From positions 110,986 through 174,985 of the forward strand of contig NZ_JAKJSQ010000004.1 in the NCBI RefSeq assembly GCF_050337105.1: DNA of 64,000 bases, read 5' to 3'. The notes under the pieces are model-generated. The model ran no database searches and was not told where the DNA came from. It saw only the letters and a program-made list of their open reading frames with translations. Positions 36,255-45,410 of the stretch are shown here, in pieces (the stretch's first letter is position 1; the number at the start of each line of letters is the position of its first letter). The position numbers were made by a program, and so were the translations under genes. The stretch is from Aliivibrio_A kagoshimensis. GTDB taxonomy: Bacteria; Pseudomonadota; Gammaproteobacteria; Enterobacterales; Vibrionaceae.

Positions 36255-36285
36255 ATTTAGTTTAATAACTGAAGGTTTTCTGCAA

Positions 36286-36738
36286 ATGGATGAGTTTGAA
36301 CGTCAAATATTGAGAATAATGCAAACAGACACACGAAAAACCACCGAAGAGATTGGCTTTGAATTAGGGCTGTCAGCGACTTCAGTACAACGTAAGATTA
36401 AAAAATTACGTCAATCTGGTGCTATTCAAAAAGAGATTGCCGTTCTTAATGGTGCTGAAATTGGTGGATTTGTCACGGTGATCGTAGAAGTTGTGATGGT
36501 CAGGGGCGGCGCTGCAATTATCGACAGCTTTAGGAATAAAATTGAAAAATGCCCTGAAGTACAACAGTGCTATTACGTAGCTGGAGATAATGATTTTGTT
36601 TTAATCATCACAGCCGAAAATATGATGAAATATGAAGAGGTGACTAGAGAGCTATTTTTAAACGACTCGACCGTTCATAAGTTCCAAACCAATGTTGTGA
36701 TGAAAGAGGTTAAGGTTGGGCTAGATATTCCTATTTAG
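36286..36738 (+). CDS. Lrp/AsnC family transcriptional regulator
   Basis: A 150-residue regulator: winged helix-turn-helix (MDEFERQILRIMQTDTRKTTEEIGFELGLSATSVQRKIKKLRQSGAI, residues 1-48) and a RAM/AsnC effector domain (about 65-145). I start at the ATG at 36286 because the family begins with this DxxxxxIL motif; the longest frame begins 23 codons earlier, inside the leader hairpin. It probably regulates the divergent transporter in response to an amino acid. Confidence 0.9.
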   Translation: MDEFERQILRIMQTDTRKTTEEIGFELGLSATSVQRKIKKLRQSGAIQKEIAVLNGAEIGGFVTVIVEVVMVRGGAAIIDSFRNKIEKCPEVQQCYYVAGDNDFVLIITAENMMKYEEVTRELFLNDSTVHKFQTNVVMKEVKVGLDIPI

Positions 36739-36845
36739 TACACAATGAATTAAAACAATTCGACTTCTCTGCTTCTACAATAATTGCCAGCTTCTATCAC
36801 AAATGCTCTAATACCTTATATCGGCACTAACCTTTGGATTTCTGT

Positions 36846-38270
36846 ATGAAAAACGATCATCAACCTAGCTTTTTCTTCTTCGATTACGAAACTTGGGGCG
36901 TTAGCCCGGCGAAAGATAGGCCTTGCCAGTTTGCAGGGGTTCGTACTGATATGGATTTCAATATCATTGGTGAGCCGTTGGTGATCTATTGTAAACCACC
37001 GGCCGATTACCTTCCCTCTCCTGAGGCGGCGCTAATTACCGGTATTAAGCCTCAATTAACCATTGAGAAGGGGTTAACTGAGCAAGAGTTTATTACACAA
37101 ATCCACAATGAGTTTGCTACACCCAATACCTGCTCTCTTGGGTATAACAATATCCGATTTGATGATGAAGTGACTCGCTATACCTTATACCGTAACTTCT
37201 TTGACCCATATGCGTGGAGTTGGCAAAACGGTAACTCTCGTTGGGATCTACTTGATGTAATGCGCGCGGTGTATGCTTTGCGCCCTGATGGCATAAACTG
37301 GCCTGTAGACGAAGAAGGAAAACCAAGCTTTAGACTGGAAAAGCTGTCGCTAGAAAATGATATTGAACATGCCAATGCGCATGATGCCATGGCGGATGTT
37401 CATGCAACGATCGAATTAGCGAAAAAGCTCAAACAAGCACAGCCAAAGATGTTCGACTATTTATTGAATATGCGTCACAAGAGAAAGCTGAATGAGCTGG
37501 TTGATATTGTTAATCTTACCCCGCTGATGCATGTCTCCGGGATGTTTGGTACTGAGTGCTCGAATACCTCTTGGATTGTTCCTGTTGCGTGGCATCCTAG
37601 TAATAACAATGCGGTGATCACCGTGAATGTCGCCATGGATCCAACTCCATTGTTAGAACTCTCTGTTGATGAGATAAAACAAAGAATGTACACCAAGCGT
37701 GCTGATTTGGCCCCTGGTGAACTTCCGATTCCGGTTAAGTTGGTTCATTTAAATAAGTGCCCTATCTTAGCTCCTGCCAAAACCCTTACCGCTGAAAATG
37801 CCCAAACCATAGGGATTGACCGTCAAGCCTGTTTAAGCCATTTAGCCCTGATTAAACAAAACCCAGAGATTCGCCAAAAATTAATTCAGCTATTTGCTAT
37901 TGAACGTGAATACGAAAATGATAATAATGTAGATACTCAGCTGTACAGTGGTTTCTTCTCTAACGCAGATAAAACGACCATTGATATCATTCGAAACTCA
38001 TCTCCATCACAATTGATCGATTTTGAATTGAATGTCGAAGACCCTCGAATAAAGCCGCTGTTGTTTCGCTACCGTGCCCGCAATTTCCCTGACACCTTAG
38101 ATGAACAAGAGCAGATGCGTTGGGCTAACTATCTGCGTGATTACTATGAAACACACCTTCCTGAGTACATGGAAAACCTGCAACAAAAGTTTGCAGAAAA
38201 TGAAGGCAATGAGAAGAATATCCAAATTCTTACCTCTCTATATCAATATGTAGAGAACATCGCCTCATAA
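36846..38270 (+). CDS. sbcB: Exodeoxyribonuclease I
   Basis: Single-strand-specific 3'-5' exonuclease (SbcB, also called XonA) used in recombination and mismatch repair. The 474-residue protein has the DEDDh exonuclease domain: FFFDYETWG (catalytic Asp and Glu near residues 11-13), LGYNNIRFDDEVTRY and NAHDAMADVHATIEL, then the SH3-like and C-terminal helical exonuclease I domains (HKRKLNELVDIV, RYRARNFPDTLDEQEQMRWA). I used the ATG at 36846 (MKNDHQPSFFFF) rather than a TTG four codons earlier. Confidence 0.95.
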   Translation: MKNDHQPSFFFFDYETWGVSPAKDRPCQFAGVRTDMDFNIIGEPLVIYCKPPADYLPSPEAALITGIKPQLTIEKGLTEQEFITQIHNEFATPNTCSLGYNNIRFDDEVTRYTLYRNFFDPYAWSWQNGNSRWDLLDVMRAVYALRPDGINWPVDEEGKPSFRLEKLSLENDIEHANAHDAMADVHATIELAKKLKQAQPKMFDYLLNMRHKRKLNELVDIVNLTPLMHVSGMFGTECSNTSWIVPVAWHPSNNNAVITVNVAMDPTPLLELSVDEIKQRMYTKRADLAPGELPIPVKLVHLNKCPILAPAKTLTAENAQTIGIDRQACLSHLALIKQNPEIRQKLIQLFAIEREYENDNNVDTQLYSGFFSNADKTTIDIIRNSSPSQLIDFELNVEDPRIKPLLFRYRARNFPDTLDEQEQMRWANYLRDYYETHLPEYMENLQQKFAENEGNEKNIQILTSLYQYVENIAS

Positions 38271-38295
38271 TCAACCTCATCGATAAGAGTTTGCT

Positions 38296-38652
38296 GTGAT
38301 TATAGTTAAGTATCTGCGTTCCTTTGCCATCGTGATGGCTTGCCTTCTTGTGGGCAATTATCTTCAAAATGTTACCGGATTGGCCATATCCGGTAGCATC
38401 ATCGGTATGTTACTCCTGTTTCTCTTTTTAGCATCAGGGATCGTCAAACCAAGTTGGGCTAAAGAGAGCTCGGTATTGTTGGTTCGAAGTATGATGCTGT
38501 TATTCATTCCAGTCTCTGTTGGTTTGATTGACCACCTGGATCTGTTACAACAAAATGCGCTCTCAATATTAGTGAGCACCGCTGGTGGCACTTTAATCAT
38601 GATTGTGTTTTTAGCCCTACTGATTCAAAAACTCGAAGGGGGCAGTAAGTAA
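38296..38652 (+). CDS. lrgA: CidA/LrgA family holin-like protein
   Basis: A 118-residue membrane protein with four helices, of the CidA/LrgA family (SGSIIGMLLLFLFLASGIVKPSWAKESSVLLVRSMMLLFIPVSVGL). The start is GTG, with AAGAG upstream. The stop is one base before the lrgB-like gene, so the two form an operon. Family members were described as holin/antiholin regulators of autolysis and, in later work, as partners in pyruvate or nucleoside-linked transport; function here is open. Confidence 0.88.
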   Translation: MIIVKYLRSFAIVMACLLVGNYLQNVTGLAISGSIIGMLLLFLFLASGIVKPSWAKESSVLLVRSMMLLFIPVSVGLIDHLDLLQQNALSILVSTAGGTLIMIVFLALLIQKLEGGSK

Positions 38653-38653
38653 C

Positions 38654-39337
38654 ATGTGGATCATACTCACTCTGGTTGTATTTTATCTCGCTCGTGCTTT
38701 TGCCCGTAAATACCCACACCCACTTAATAGTGCGTTTTTGATAAGCATGTTCATCATTATTCCAACCTTGTTGTTATTGGACATTCCTTACGATACGTAC
38801 TTTAGGGATAATTACCCTATCCACTATCTGTTGCAACCTGCTGTGGTGGCTCTGGCTTATCCATTGTATGAACAGCTTCCCGCTATTCGTGCGCACTGGA
38901 AATTGATCCTATTTACCTGCACAGTTGGCTGTTTTATGTCGATGTTGGTTTCTGGTGTGATTGCTATACTGCTTGGTGCCGAGATGCACCTTGTGGCAGC
39001 TATCTTGCCTAAATCAGTCACTACTCCTATCTCAATGGCCATTGCTGAACAGTTAGGGGGAGAGCCTGCCATTGCTTCTATTCTAGTTATCATTGCTGGT
39101 GTTACCGGATCAATATTCGCCTACCCAATCTATAAAGCGATCAATATCAACAACTCGGTGGCTAAAGGAATCACCATGGGCTGTGTTTCTCATGGGTTAG
39201 GAACCGCTAAATCCGTTGAAGTACATGCTAAAGACGGTGCATTCAGTTCTTTAGCTATGGTGATCTGCGGTGTCATTACCTCTTTAATTGCACCAGTGAT
39301 TTTTTCACTGTTAACCCTCATGAATCAATACCTATGA
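38654..39337 (+). CDS. lrgB: CidB/LrgB family membrane protein
   Basis: A 227-residue protein with about six or seven helices. AILPKSVTTPISMAIAEQLGGEPAIASILVIIAGVTGS is the family hallmark, followed by GLGTAKSVE. It is coupled to the LrgA-like gene and precedes cdd. The arrangement exonuclease I-LrgA-LrgB-Cdd is one I recognise from Vibrio chromosomes, which may hint at a role with nucleosides. Confidence 0.9.
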   Translation: MWIILTLVVFYLARAFARKYPHPLNSAFLISMFIIIPTLLLLDIPYDTYFRDNYPIHYLLQPAVVALAYPLYEQLPAIRAHWKLILFTCTVGCFMSMLVSGVIAILLGAEMHLVAAILPKSVTTPISMAIAEQLGGEPAIASILVIIAGVTGSIFAYPIYKAININNSVAKGITMGCVSHGLGTAKSVEVHAKDGAFSSLAMVICGVITSLIAPVIFSLLTLMNQYL

Positions 39338-39430
39338 ATGACATCTATGAGGAATTAAATTCATAAGGTGCAAATTGTTTGCGCTATATCTCTCATTTGT
39401 AGATATTCAATGCAACAACAATCACTTATA

Positions 39431-39473
39431 TGTGACGTGCGTCACTGGAATATTGAAACTCTGTGGTTACACT
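39431..39473 (+). promoter_or_regulatory. Class II CRP-dependent promoter of cdd
   Basis: TGTGA-CGTGCG-TCACT (39431-39446) matches the CRP consensus TGTGA-N6-TCACA in all but the last base. A -10-like TACACT at 39468-39473 predicts transcription from about 39480, which places the CRP centre at about -41.5, the class II position. cdd in E. coli is CRP-CytR controlled. Confidence 0.75.
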
Positions 39474-39501
39474 GTTTCTCCATATTCAAAAGGACGCCGT
39501 T

Positions 39502-40413
39502 ATGTCTGTATCACAACAATCTACTCTTCATCAACGTCTTAACGATGCGGTTGCTGCGCTTCCTAGCTCCATTCAAGCTTCTGTTTCTGCCATTGTTCTT
39601 AGTGCCGAGTTTCGCTCGGTGATCACCAAAGCACAGTTTCAGCAGCTACTGAATGAAAGTGGTTTGCCTGACCGAGACTTGCGTTTGGCCATGCTTCCAT
39701 TGGCTGCCGCTTATTCTGTGGCTCCTATTTCCAATTTCTATGTAGGAGCCATTGCGCGTGGCTTATCTGGCAACCTCTATTTTGGTGCCAATATGGAAAT
39801 TCTAGGGTTGCAGTTAGGTCAAACGGTCCATGCCGAGCAATCTGCTATCAGTTACGCCTGGGTGAATGGTGAAACGGGCATCTCGGATATGACCATCAAT
39901 TTTAGTCCTTGCGGCCATTGCCGCCAATTCATGAACGAACTGAGTACAGCATCAGAGCTCACCATACAGTTGCCTGAACGTGAGCAAAAAACCTTACAAG
40001 CTTATCTTCCTGAATCTTTTGGCCCTTCTGACCTCGACATAACGACACCATTAATGGCGACGGTTGATCACCAGTTGACTTGTCAAAGTGATCATCCATT
40101 GATAATCGCCGCGCTTTCTGCCACCAATAAGAGTCATGCCCCATACAGTCACAACGTCAGTGGCGTGGCAATTGAAACCGCTGACGGCCAGATCTTCATG
40201 GGGATGTACGCAGAAAATGCAGCATTCAACCCAAGCTTACCACCTCTACAAGTGGCCTTGGTGAATATGAATATGTCAGGAAGCTCTTTCAATAATATCC
40301 GTGCCGTCGCACTGGTTGAACGTACCAATGCTGCTGTTAGCCACCTCGTTGACACCCAAGGCACACTCGAGGCAATAAACCCAGATATTGAAATGGAGTA
40401 TCTTACTCTTTAA
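39502..40413 (+). CDS. cdd: Cytidine deaminase
   Basis: Zinc enzyme converting cytidine and deoxycytidine to uridine and deoxyuridine in pyrimidine salvage. The 303-residue length is that of the large dimeric enteric/Vibrio form. The catalytic motifs HAEQ (about 114-117, zinc ligand and proton shuttle) and PCGHC (about 141-145, two zinc ligands) are present in the first domain; the second domain lacks them, as in the family. The start at 39502 has AAAAGGA at the right distance; an in-frame GTG 13 codons upstream was rejected. Confidence 0.95.
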   Translation: MSVSQQSTLHQRLNDAVAALPSSIQASVSAIVLSAEFRSVITKAQFQQLLNESGLPDRDLRLAMLPLAAAYSVAPISNFYVGAIARGLSGNLYFGANMEILGLQLGQTVHAEQSAISYAWVNGETGISDMTINFSPCGHCRQFMNELSTASELTIQLPEREQKTLQAYLPESFGPSDLDITTPLMATVDHQLTCQSDHPLIIAALSATNKSHAPYSHNVSGVAIETADGQIFMGMYAENAAFNPSLPPLQVALVNMNMSGSSFNNIRAVALVERTNAAVSHLVDTQGTLEAINPDIEMEYLTL

Positions 40414-40450
40414 AAATGTTTAATAGTTTGTAGGTGCTGTTGCACAGTTT

Positions 40451-40483
40451 GGCCAGTAATGTTGAGTTGCTGGTCTTTTTTTT
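40451..40483 (+). terminator. Rho-independent terminator of cdd
   Basis: GGCCAGTAA (40451-40459) pairs with TTGCTGGTC (40467-40475) through a 7-nt loop with two G-U pairs, followed by eight T residues. Confidence 0.85.
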
Positions 40484-40491
40484 GAAATTTA

Positions 40492-40529
40492 ACGCAATCG
40501 ATTGCGTCCTTAAAAAAATGCCGTATTAT
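40492..40529 (+). promoter_or_regulatory. PurR box and promoter of purT
   Basis: ACGCAATCGATTGCGT (40492-40507) is a perfect 16-bp palindrome and fits the PurR consensus ANGCAANCGNTTNCNT. A -35 TTGCGT (40502-40507) overlaps it and a -10 TATTAT (40524-40529) follows after 16 bp, so purine-bound PurR should block this promoter directly. Confidence 0.88.
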
Positions 40530-40581
40530 TTGCCTCCACTTCTTGAATTCAACACATTTTATTTATCTATATAGGTTTTAT

Positions 40582-41757
40582 ATGTTTGGTACAGCAACAT
40601 CAACGGATGCAACCCGGGTTTTACTTCTAGGATCAGGCGAACTGGGTAAAGAGGTGGCTATCGAATGTCAACGTCTCGGTCTTGAAGTCATTGCCGTTGA
40701 TCGTTATGAGAATGCCCCAGCAATGCAAGTAGCACATCGAAGCTATGTTTTGGATATGTTAGATGGTGAAGCATTAGAACGCTTAATCGCTGCAGAGAAG
40801 CCGCATTATGTCGTGCCCGAAATTGAAGCCATTGCTACCGCCTCTCTGCTTAAAATGGAACAACAAGGTGTCAACATTGTACCCACTGCACGTGCGACTC
40901 AACTTACCATGAACCGTGAGGGAATTCGTCGCCTAGCAGCTGAAGAACTCAATATTCCTACTTCTGCTTATCAGTTTGCTGACAACTTTGATGACTTTAC
41001 CGCTGCGGTTCAATCTGTAGGGACTCCTTGCGTCGTAAAACCAGTCATGAGTTCATCGGGGAAAGGACAGAGTGTCATTAAAACTCAAGCCGATATTCAA
41101 ACGGCTTGGGACTACGCACAAGAAGGCGGGCGTACAGGCGCTGGTCGTGTCATTGTTGAAGGGTTTATTGATTTTGATTATGAAATCTCTCTGCTTACCG
41201 TCAGCGCCGTGGATGGTATTCATTTCTGTGCGCCAATCGGCCACCGCCAAGAGGGCGGTGATTACAGAGAGTCATGGCAACCACAAGCCATGACAGAAGT
41301 TGCATTACAACATGCTCAACAAGCGGCTGAAAAAGTAGTCAACGCCTTGGGTGGATATGGGTTGTTTGGGGTTGAGCTATTTATTAAAGGTGACAACATC
41401 TATTTTAACGAAGTCTCCCCTCGCCCACACGATACTGGTTTGGTGACGTTAATATCTCAAGAACTGTCTGAATTTGCACTTCATGTTCGTGCATTTACTG
41501 GATTGCCTATCAACTCAGTAGTGCAGTACGGACCGAGTGCTTCTGCCGTTATTATGGGTGATGGTACATCAACCAATATTCAATTTGAGGGTGTTGCCAA
41601 GGCGCTGGCGCAGCCGCAAACTCAAGTTCGGCTGTTTGGTAAACCAGATATCGATGGTTGCCGCCGTTTAGGTGTCTCTATTACTCGCCGTCAAGATATT
41701 GATAGCGCAGTGAAGGATGCTATCAGCAGTGCCCATCAAGTGAGCATCCGCTATTAA
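40582..41757 (+). CDS. purT: Formate-dependent phosphoribosylglycinamide formyltransferase
   Basis: PurT makes formyl-GAR from GAR, formate and ATP in purine synthesis. It is an ATP-grasp enzyme of 391 residues: N-terminal LLLGSGELGKEVAIECQRLGLEVIAVDRY, central VVKPVMSSSGKGQSVI (ATP-binding loop), GHRQEGGDYRESWQP, and FNEVSPRPHDTGLVTL. The start at 40582 gives the family N terminus (MFGTATSTDATRVLLLG); the open frame begins 13 codons earlier. Flanked by its PurR promoter and a terminator, so it is a single-gene unit. Confidence 0.96.
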   Translation: MFGTATSTDATRVLLLGSGELGKEVAIECQRLGLEVIAVDRYENAPAMQVAHRSYVLDMLDGEALERLIAAEKPHYVVPEIEAIATASLLKMEQQGVNIVPTARATQLTMNREGIRRLAAEELNIPTSAYQFADNFDDFTAAVQSVGTPCVVKPVMSSSGKGQSVIKTQADIQTAWDYAQEGGRTGAGRVIVEGFIDFDYEISLLTVSAVDGIHFCAPIGHRQEGGDYRESWQPQAMTEVALQHAQQAAEKVVNALGGYGLFGVELFIKGDNIYFNEVSPRPHDTGLVTLISQELSEFALHVRAFTGLPINSVVQYGPSASAVIMGDGTSTNIQFEGVAKALAQPQTQVRLFGKPDIDGCRRLGVSITRRQDIDSAVKDAISSAHQVSIRY

Positions 41758-41782
41758 TCACTAACTGTTTGTTTCATTGGTA

Positions 41783-41808
41783 AAGTCAGCCTTGTTGCTG
41801 ACTTTTTT
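41783..41808 (+). terminator. Rho-independent terminator of purT
   Basis: AAGTCAGC (41783-41790) and GCTGACTT (41797-41804) form a perfect 8-bp stem with a 6-nt loop, followed by TTTT. It separates purT from the polysaccharide locus. Confidence 0.88.
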
Positions 41809-41836
41809 GGTCTCGCTGGCCATAAATATTAGAAAA

Positions 41837-41852
41837 TGGCATCAATTATGCT
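41837..41852 (+). promoter_or_regulatory. Sigma-54 promoter 1 of the polysaccharide locus
   Basis: TGGCATCAATTATGC has GG and GC elements with 12-bp G-to-G spacing, as in -24/-12 promoters, 38 bp before the first glycosyltransferase gene. Unlike the other four sigma-54 promoters of the locus, I find no SypG-type element at the usual distance upstream. Confidence 0.6.
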
Positions 41853-41889
41853 GGGTTTTTAACCAAGGTAATAACAGCGGGACAGTATC

Positions 41890-42891
41890 ATGAAACAGAC
41901 AATATGGTTATTAATCGACAGTAGACACTTCGGCGGCATCGAGAGTCATATCCTTCAATTGGCAAAAGCGTTGCAGCAAGAGCAACACCCAGTCCACATC
42001 ATTTTCTTAAAAAAATACCCTGAAAAACATCCCCTTGCCACTGCACTTTCCAAAGCTGGCCTGCCATACATTTCACTTCACAACACCTTTTCTGGCCTTA
42101 ATCAGCTGCTTAAAAGTTCACCTCCATCCATTATGCATACACATGGTTACAAAGCGGGCATTGTGGGTCGACTCATGGGAATTATCCACTCTGTGCCAGT
42201 GATCAGTAGCTTCCACGCTGGCGAAAATAAACAAGGAAAATTAGCCATTTACGATCTTATTGATCGCTACAGCTCTTTTTTATCCACTCAAAGGATTGCC
42301 GTCAGTGAGCCCATTGCTCACTCCGTTCCATTTAAAACGACAGTGATCAATAATTTCCTTTCCAATGTTAAACAACCCATCAGTCAAGGTGGCAATGTGG
42401 CGTTTGTTGGCCGCTTAAGTTACGAAAAAGGCGCCGACCGGATTTTGACATTAGCCAAAAATATGCCGCAAACTCACTTTGATATTTATGGTGACGGCCC
42501 TGAAAGAGAGATGCTACAACATGCAGCGACCGACAACGTTACTTTTCACGGTCAGCAAGATATGAGTAAACAGTGGTCGAATGTTGGTGTACTTCTCATG
42601 CCTTCTCGCTTTGAAGGATTGCCGATGGCGGCGATTGAAGCGATGGCTAGAGGCATTCCCGTGATCGGTTTTAATGTTGGCTCCCTCAACAAATTGATTA
42701 AGAACGAAAATAATGGCTGGTTGATCCCTGACCAGCGGGTGCTGTTATTTCAAGATGCCCTTTTTGCTTATCTGAATCAATTACCGACTCAGCGACGCCA
42801 ATATCAACAAGCTGCTCAAAAGACCGTTCGTCAGGGTTTTTCTGATCAGGCGATTTTGCCTCAACTGCTTAACCTATATCGAGTGGCGTAA
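41890..42891 (+). CDS. Glycosyltransferase family 4 (SypH position)
   Basis: Cytoplasmic sugar transferase of 333 residues with two Rossmann domains (GT-B). The donor-binding region shows VAFVGRLSYEKGADRILTLAK and the EX7E motif in RFEGLPMAAIEAMARG (about 241-256). It is first in the polysaccharide cluster and, by order, corresponds to sypH of V. fischeri; sugar and linkage are unknown. It stands alone between two sigma-54 promoters. ATG preceded by GCGGGACAG. Confidence 0.85.
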   Translation: MKQTIWLLIDSRHFGGIESHILQLAKALQQEQHPVHIIFLKKYPEKHPLATALSKAGLPYISLHNTFSGLNQLLKSSPPSIMHTHGYKAGIVGRLMGIIHSVPVISSFHAGENKQGKLAIYDLIDRYSSFLSTQRIAVSEPIAHSVPFKTTVINNFLSNVKQPISQGGNVAFVGRLSYEKGADRILTLAKNMPQTHFDIYGDGPEREMLQHAATDNVTFHGQQDMSKQWSNVGVLLMPSRFEGLPMAAIEAMARGIPVIGFNVGSLNKLIKNENNGWLIPDQRVLLFQDALFAYLNQLPTQRRQYQQAAQKTVRQGFSDQAILPQLLNLYRVA

Positions 42892-42902
42892 TCGTTTAAT
42901 GC

Positions 42903-42993
42903 GATGCAATTTGCAATTTTTAATTCAATATTCATAAGGTAATAACCCTAAGACACTGGAAAATAACGAAAACAATTATGGCCTCACTCTTGC
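42903..42993 (+). promoter_or_regulatory. Sigma-54 promoter 2 with TGCA dyad upstream
   Basis: TGGCCTCACTCTTGC at 42979-42993 is a -24/-12 promoter with a full TTGC and 12-bp spacing, 37 bp before the next coding start. At 42905-42915 TGCA-ATT-TGCA forms a small dyad; the downstream half (ATT-TGC-AAT) equals the second half of the SypG-binding element, but the TTCTCA half is poor. Distance to the promoter is 76 bp. Confidence 0.65.
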
Positions 42994-43029
42994 TGTCTTT
43001 TTAGTAACACTTTCAGTAGGACAATGGTT

Positions 43030-44244
43030 ATGATTAGACAGAGAAAGAAAGCGATCTTATTCATACATTTTGGTGAGAACTGGATTCGCGGAAGTGAACG
43101 CTGCCTACTTGATTTAATGCAGCATCTACCTGCTCACTTTCAACCCATTTTATGGTGCAATCAAGAGAAAATGCAGCAAGAGGCCAAAGCACTTGGCATA
43201 AAGACATATCGAAGCAACCTCTCTTCATTGCACCTTATTCAAAACGTCTTAATGGGCTGTGACATTGTTCGTCAACACAGAATCCGCTTGGTTCACGCCA
43301 ATAATGCCGCTCCTGTTTGGCTTTCAACCCTATTAGCACGTAACTTCCATCTTCCTATGATGGTTCACTTACACTCTTTATATCCACTTTATCAACGTTG
43401 GATGTTTGGCCTTCCACTTGTCAGCATGGCAGTCGGAGTAAGTGACGCTGTCACCACTCAGCTCCTCGACGATGGTTTCTCACCGAACCACGTCACTAAA
43501 ATCAGTAATGGCATCGATACTCAACTTCTCGAGTTTCAACGCTCTACCCCACTGAAGAAATCTTTGGGTCTTAAACAGTCAGACTATTTAATGGTGACGG
43601 TCGGATCGTTAATTCATCGTAAAGGCGTCGATAACCTGCTCCATGTTCTCTATCTTTTTGCCCAAGAGGGTCGCCCCATACATTTAGCTATACTAGGTGA
43701 AGGCCCCGATAAGAAAAAGTTGATGAATTTGAGTAAAAAGCTGGGTATTAGTAAACGCGTTCATTTTTGTGGTGAACAGACCCAAGTGGTTGCACAGATG
43801 AAAAATAGTGCAGACCTTTTTGTGTCGGCAACACGTGAAGATGTCTTCGGTTTAGTGTTTACCGAAGCTGGCGTGGCAAAACTGCCCGTTGTAGCTCCCG
43901 ATGTGGGTGGTATCAGCGAAGTGGTTAACCACGAGCATAATGGATTACTCTATAAAGAAGGGGATATTAAACAGCTATATCAAAGCATCAAACGCTGTTA
44001 TCTCAATCCAGAGTTTAGCCGTAGTCTTGCCCATGCAGGGTATCGACGTGCGCATCAGTATTTCGATATACATAGAAACGCTTCAAAGATGTGTGCGGTG
44101 TACTCTCAGCTGTTAGCCCCACAATATCGTCAAACCGCATTCAACTTTGTGCCTAAATTTCATCAAGTAACCACTGCATTTCGCCGTGCAACGCAAGTGC
44201 TACTCAGACTGACTTTTCCCCAGAGCCAACCTTCTAATAAATAG
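43030..44244 (+). CDS. Glycosyltransferase family 4 (SypI position)
   Basis: GT-B sugar transferase of 404 residues. The N-terminal domain begins KKAILFIHFGENWIRGSERCLLDL; the donor domain has MVTVGSLIHRKGVDNLLHVL and the EX7E motif REDVFGLVFTEAGVAKLP. I start at the ATG at 43030, eight bases after AGGA; an ATG two codons earlier is too close. By order it matches sypI. It starts a five-gene unit (43030-48247) with its own sigma-54 promoter. Confidence 0.85.
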   Translation: MIRQRKKAILFIHFGENWIRGSERCLLDLMQHLPAHFQPILWCNQEKMQQEAKALGIKTYRSNLSSLHLIQNVLMGCDIVRQHRIRLVHANNAAPVWLSTLLARNFHLPMMVHLHSLYPLYQRWMFGLPLVSMAVGVSDAVTTQLLDDGFSPNHVTKISNGIDTQLLEFQRSTPLKKSLGLKQSDYLMVTVGSLIHRKGVDNLLHVLYLFAQEGRPIHLAILGEGPDKKKLMNLSKKLGISKRVHFCGEQTQVVAQMKNSADLFVSATREDVFGLVFTEAGVAKLPVVAPDVGGISEVVNHEHNGLLYKEGDIKQLYQSIKRCYLNPEFSRSLAHAGYRRAHQYFDIHRNASKMCAVYSQLLAPQYRQTAFNFVPKFHQVTTAFRRATQVLLRLTFPQSQPSNK

Positions 44245-44255
44245 AGGTGTTCGTT

Positions 44256-45410
44256 ATGAAACGTACTAAGATTTTGATTTTTGACCCCATTAATTCACAA
44301 GGTGGTTCTAAAATTGCCACCGCCCATTTTCTTGATTGTTTGCCTAATAGTTATCACTGTTATGTGTTGACCAGTTACCCTGAACATTGGCAGACCTTCA
44401 CCGAAAATAGAGACAATTGCCATACCGTTTCACTGTGGCAATTCAGCCGATTACTTAATAGTGAATCGGGCTACTGGTATCTGGTTCGCCATTTTTTAAT
44501 GGCACTTCAATTACTATTATTACGCATAACTACAGGGCCTTTTCAACTCGCTATTGGTGCGTCATGTCCATCGGTCGACTTTGCGCTCCATATGGCAAAA
44601 TACGGTCGCCTTTTCCCTGTATTGCAGCTTATTCATGGTCCGATAGCCAAATCAAAACTGGTCGCTAGAGCACTCATCGCTTCCGATTTAGTCTTCTTCT
44701 TGCCATCAGCTCAATCCTCTATTGCGCGTTGTTTATCTAGTGTTCTTGATGACAGTGAGATCAATGACCTGTTTACCCAAGACCGTTACCAGATCATGAT
44801 CAATGGTTTGCCTAGCCATCATTGGCCACAACCCTACAAACATGACCAAACAAGCATGTCTGTGTTGTGGGCAGCGTCGCTGCTCAAATGGAAAGGTCTC
44901 TCCCTTTTGTTACTTGCCCTAGAGAATATGCCAAGGCGCATCTCGACTTCGGTCTGTTACATTCGACCAAAATCAACCCCTCTTGACACGGATGTCGCCC
45001 CTCAAGATATTGAGAACATTACTTGGTACGACAATCCTGAAGCGTATGACCAAATACGTTCTCAACACTCAATATTTGTCTCGACCAGCACTTCTGAGCC
45101 CTTCGGACTCTCTATTTTAGAAGCGATGGCTGCTGGATTATGTCCGGTGATCCCTGCCGATGATGCATGGTGGGATAGGCAGTTAGTCGATGGCTACCAC
45201 TGCTTAAAGTATACACCTGGTGATTTTGTTGACCTCGCTTGTAAGCTGCAATCATTACAACATAACCCTGATTTGGCTCACCTATTAGGTAAACGGGCAA
45301 TGGTAATGGCCAAATCTGCTTATACCACAGAGCACTGTTACCACCACCTAATTGAAAAAGTGACCGAAATCAGCTATGCAGAACACAGCGGTACTGAACG
45401 TTATGTTTAG
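44256..45410 (+). CDS. Glycosyltransferase (SypJ position)
   Basis: GT-B-like sugar transferase, 384 residues. The second domain shows MSVLWAASLLKWKGLSLLLLAL and a family-4 motif STSEPFGLSILEAMAAGLCP (EX7E). AGAGG precedes the chosen ATG at 44256 by eight bases; a GTG three codons upstream would overlap this site. It follows the previous gene by 11 bp and overlaps the flippase frame by up to 35 bp. Order suggests sypJ. Confidence 0.83.
   Translation: MKRTKILIFDPINSQGGSKIATAHFLDCLPNSYHCYVLTSYPEHWQTFTENRDNCHTVSLWQFSRLLNSESGYWYLVRHFLMALQLLLLRITTGPFQLAIGASCPSVDFALHMAKYGRLFPVLQLIHGPIAKSKLVARALIASDLVFFLPSAQSSIARCLSSVLDDSEINDLFTQDRYQIMINGLPSHHWPQPYKHDQTSMSVLWAASLLKWKGLSLLLLALENMPRRISTSVCYIRPKSTPLDTDVAPQDIENITWYDNPEAYDQIRSQHSIFVSTSTSEPFGLSILEAMAAGLCPVIPADDAWWDRQLVDGYHCLKYTPGDFVDLACKLQSLQHNPDLAHLLGKRAMVMAKSAYTTEHCYHHLIEKVTEISYAEHSGTERYV

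Noticed and set aside
40492..40507. Palindrome as part of the polysaccharide regulon
   Set aside because: It fits the PurR consensus perfectly and lies before purT, so purine control explains it fully.
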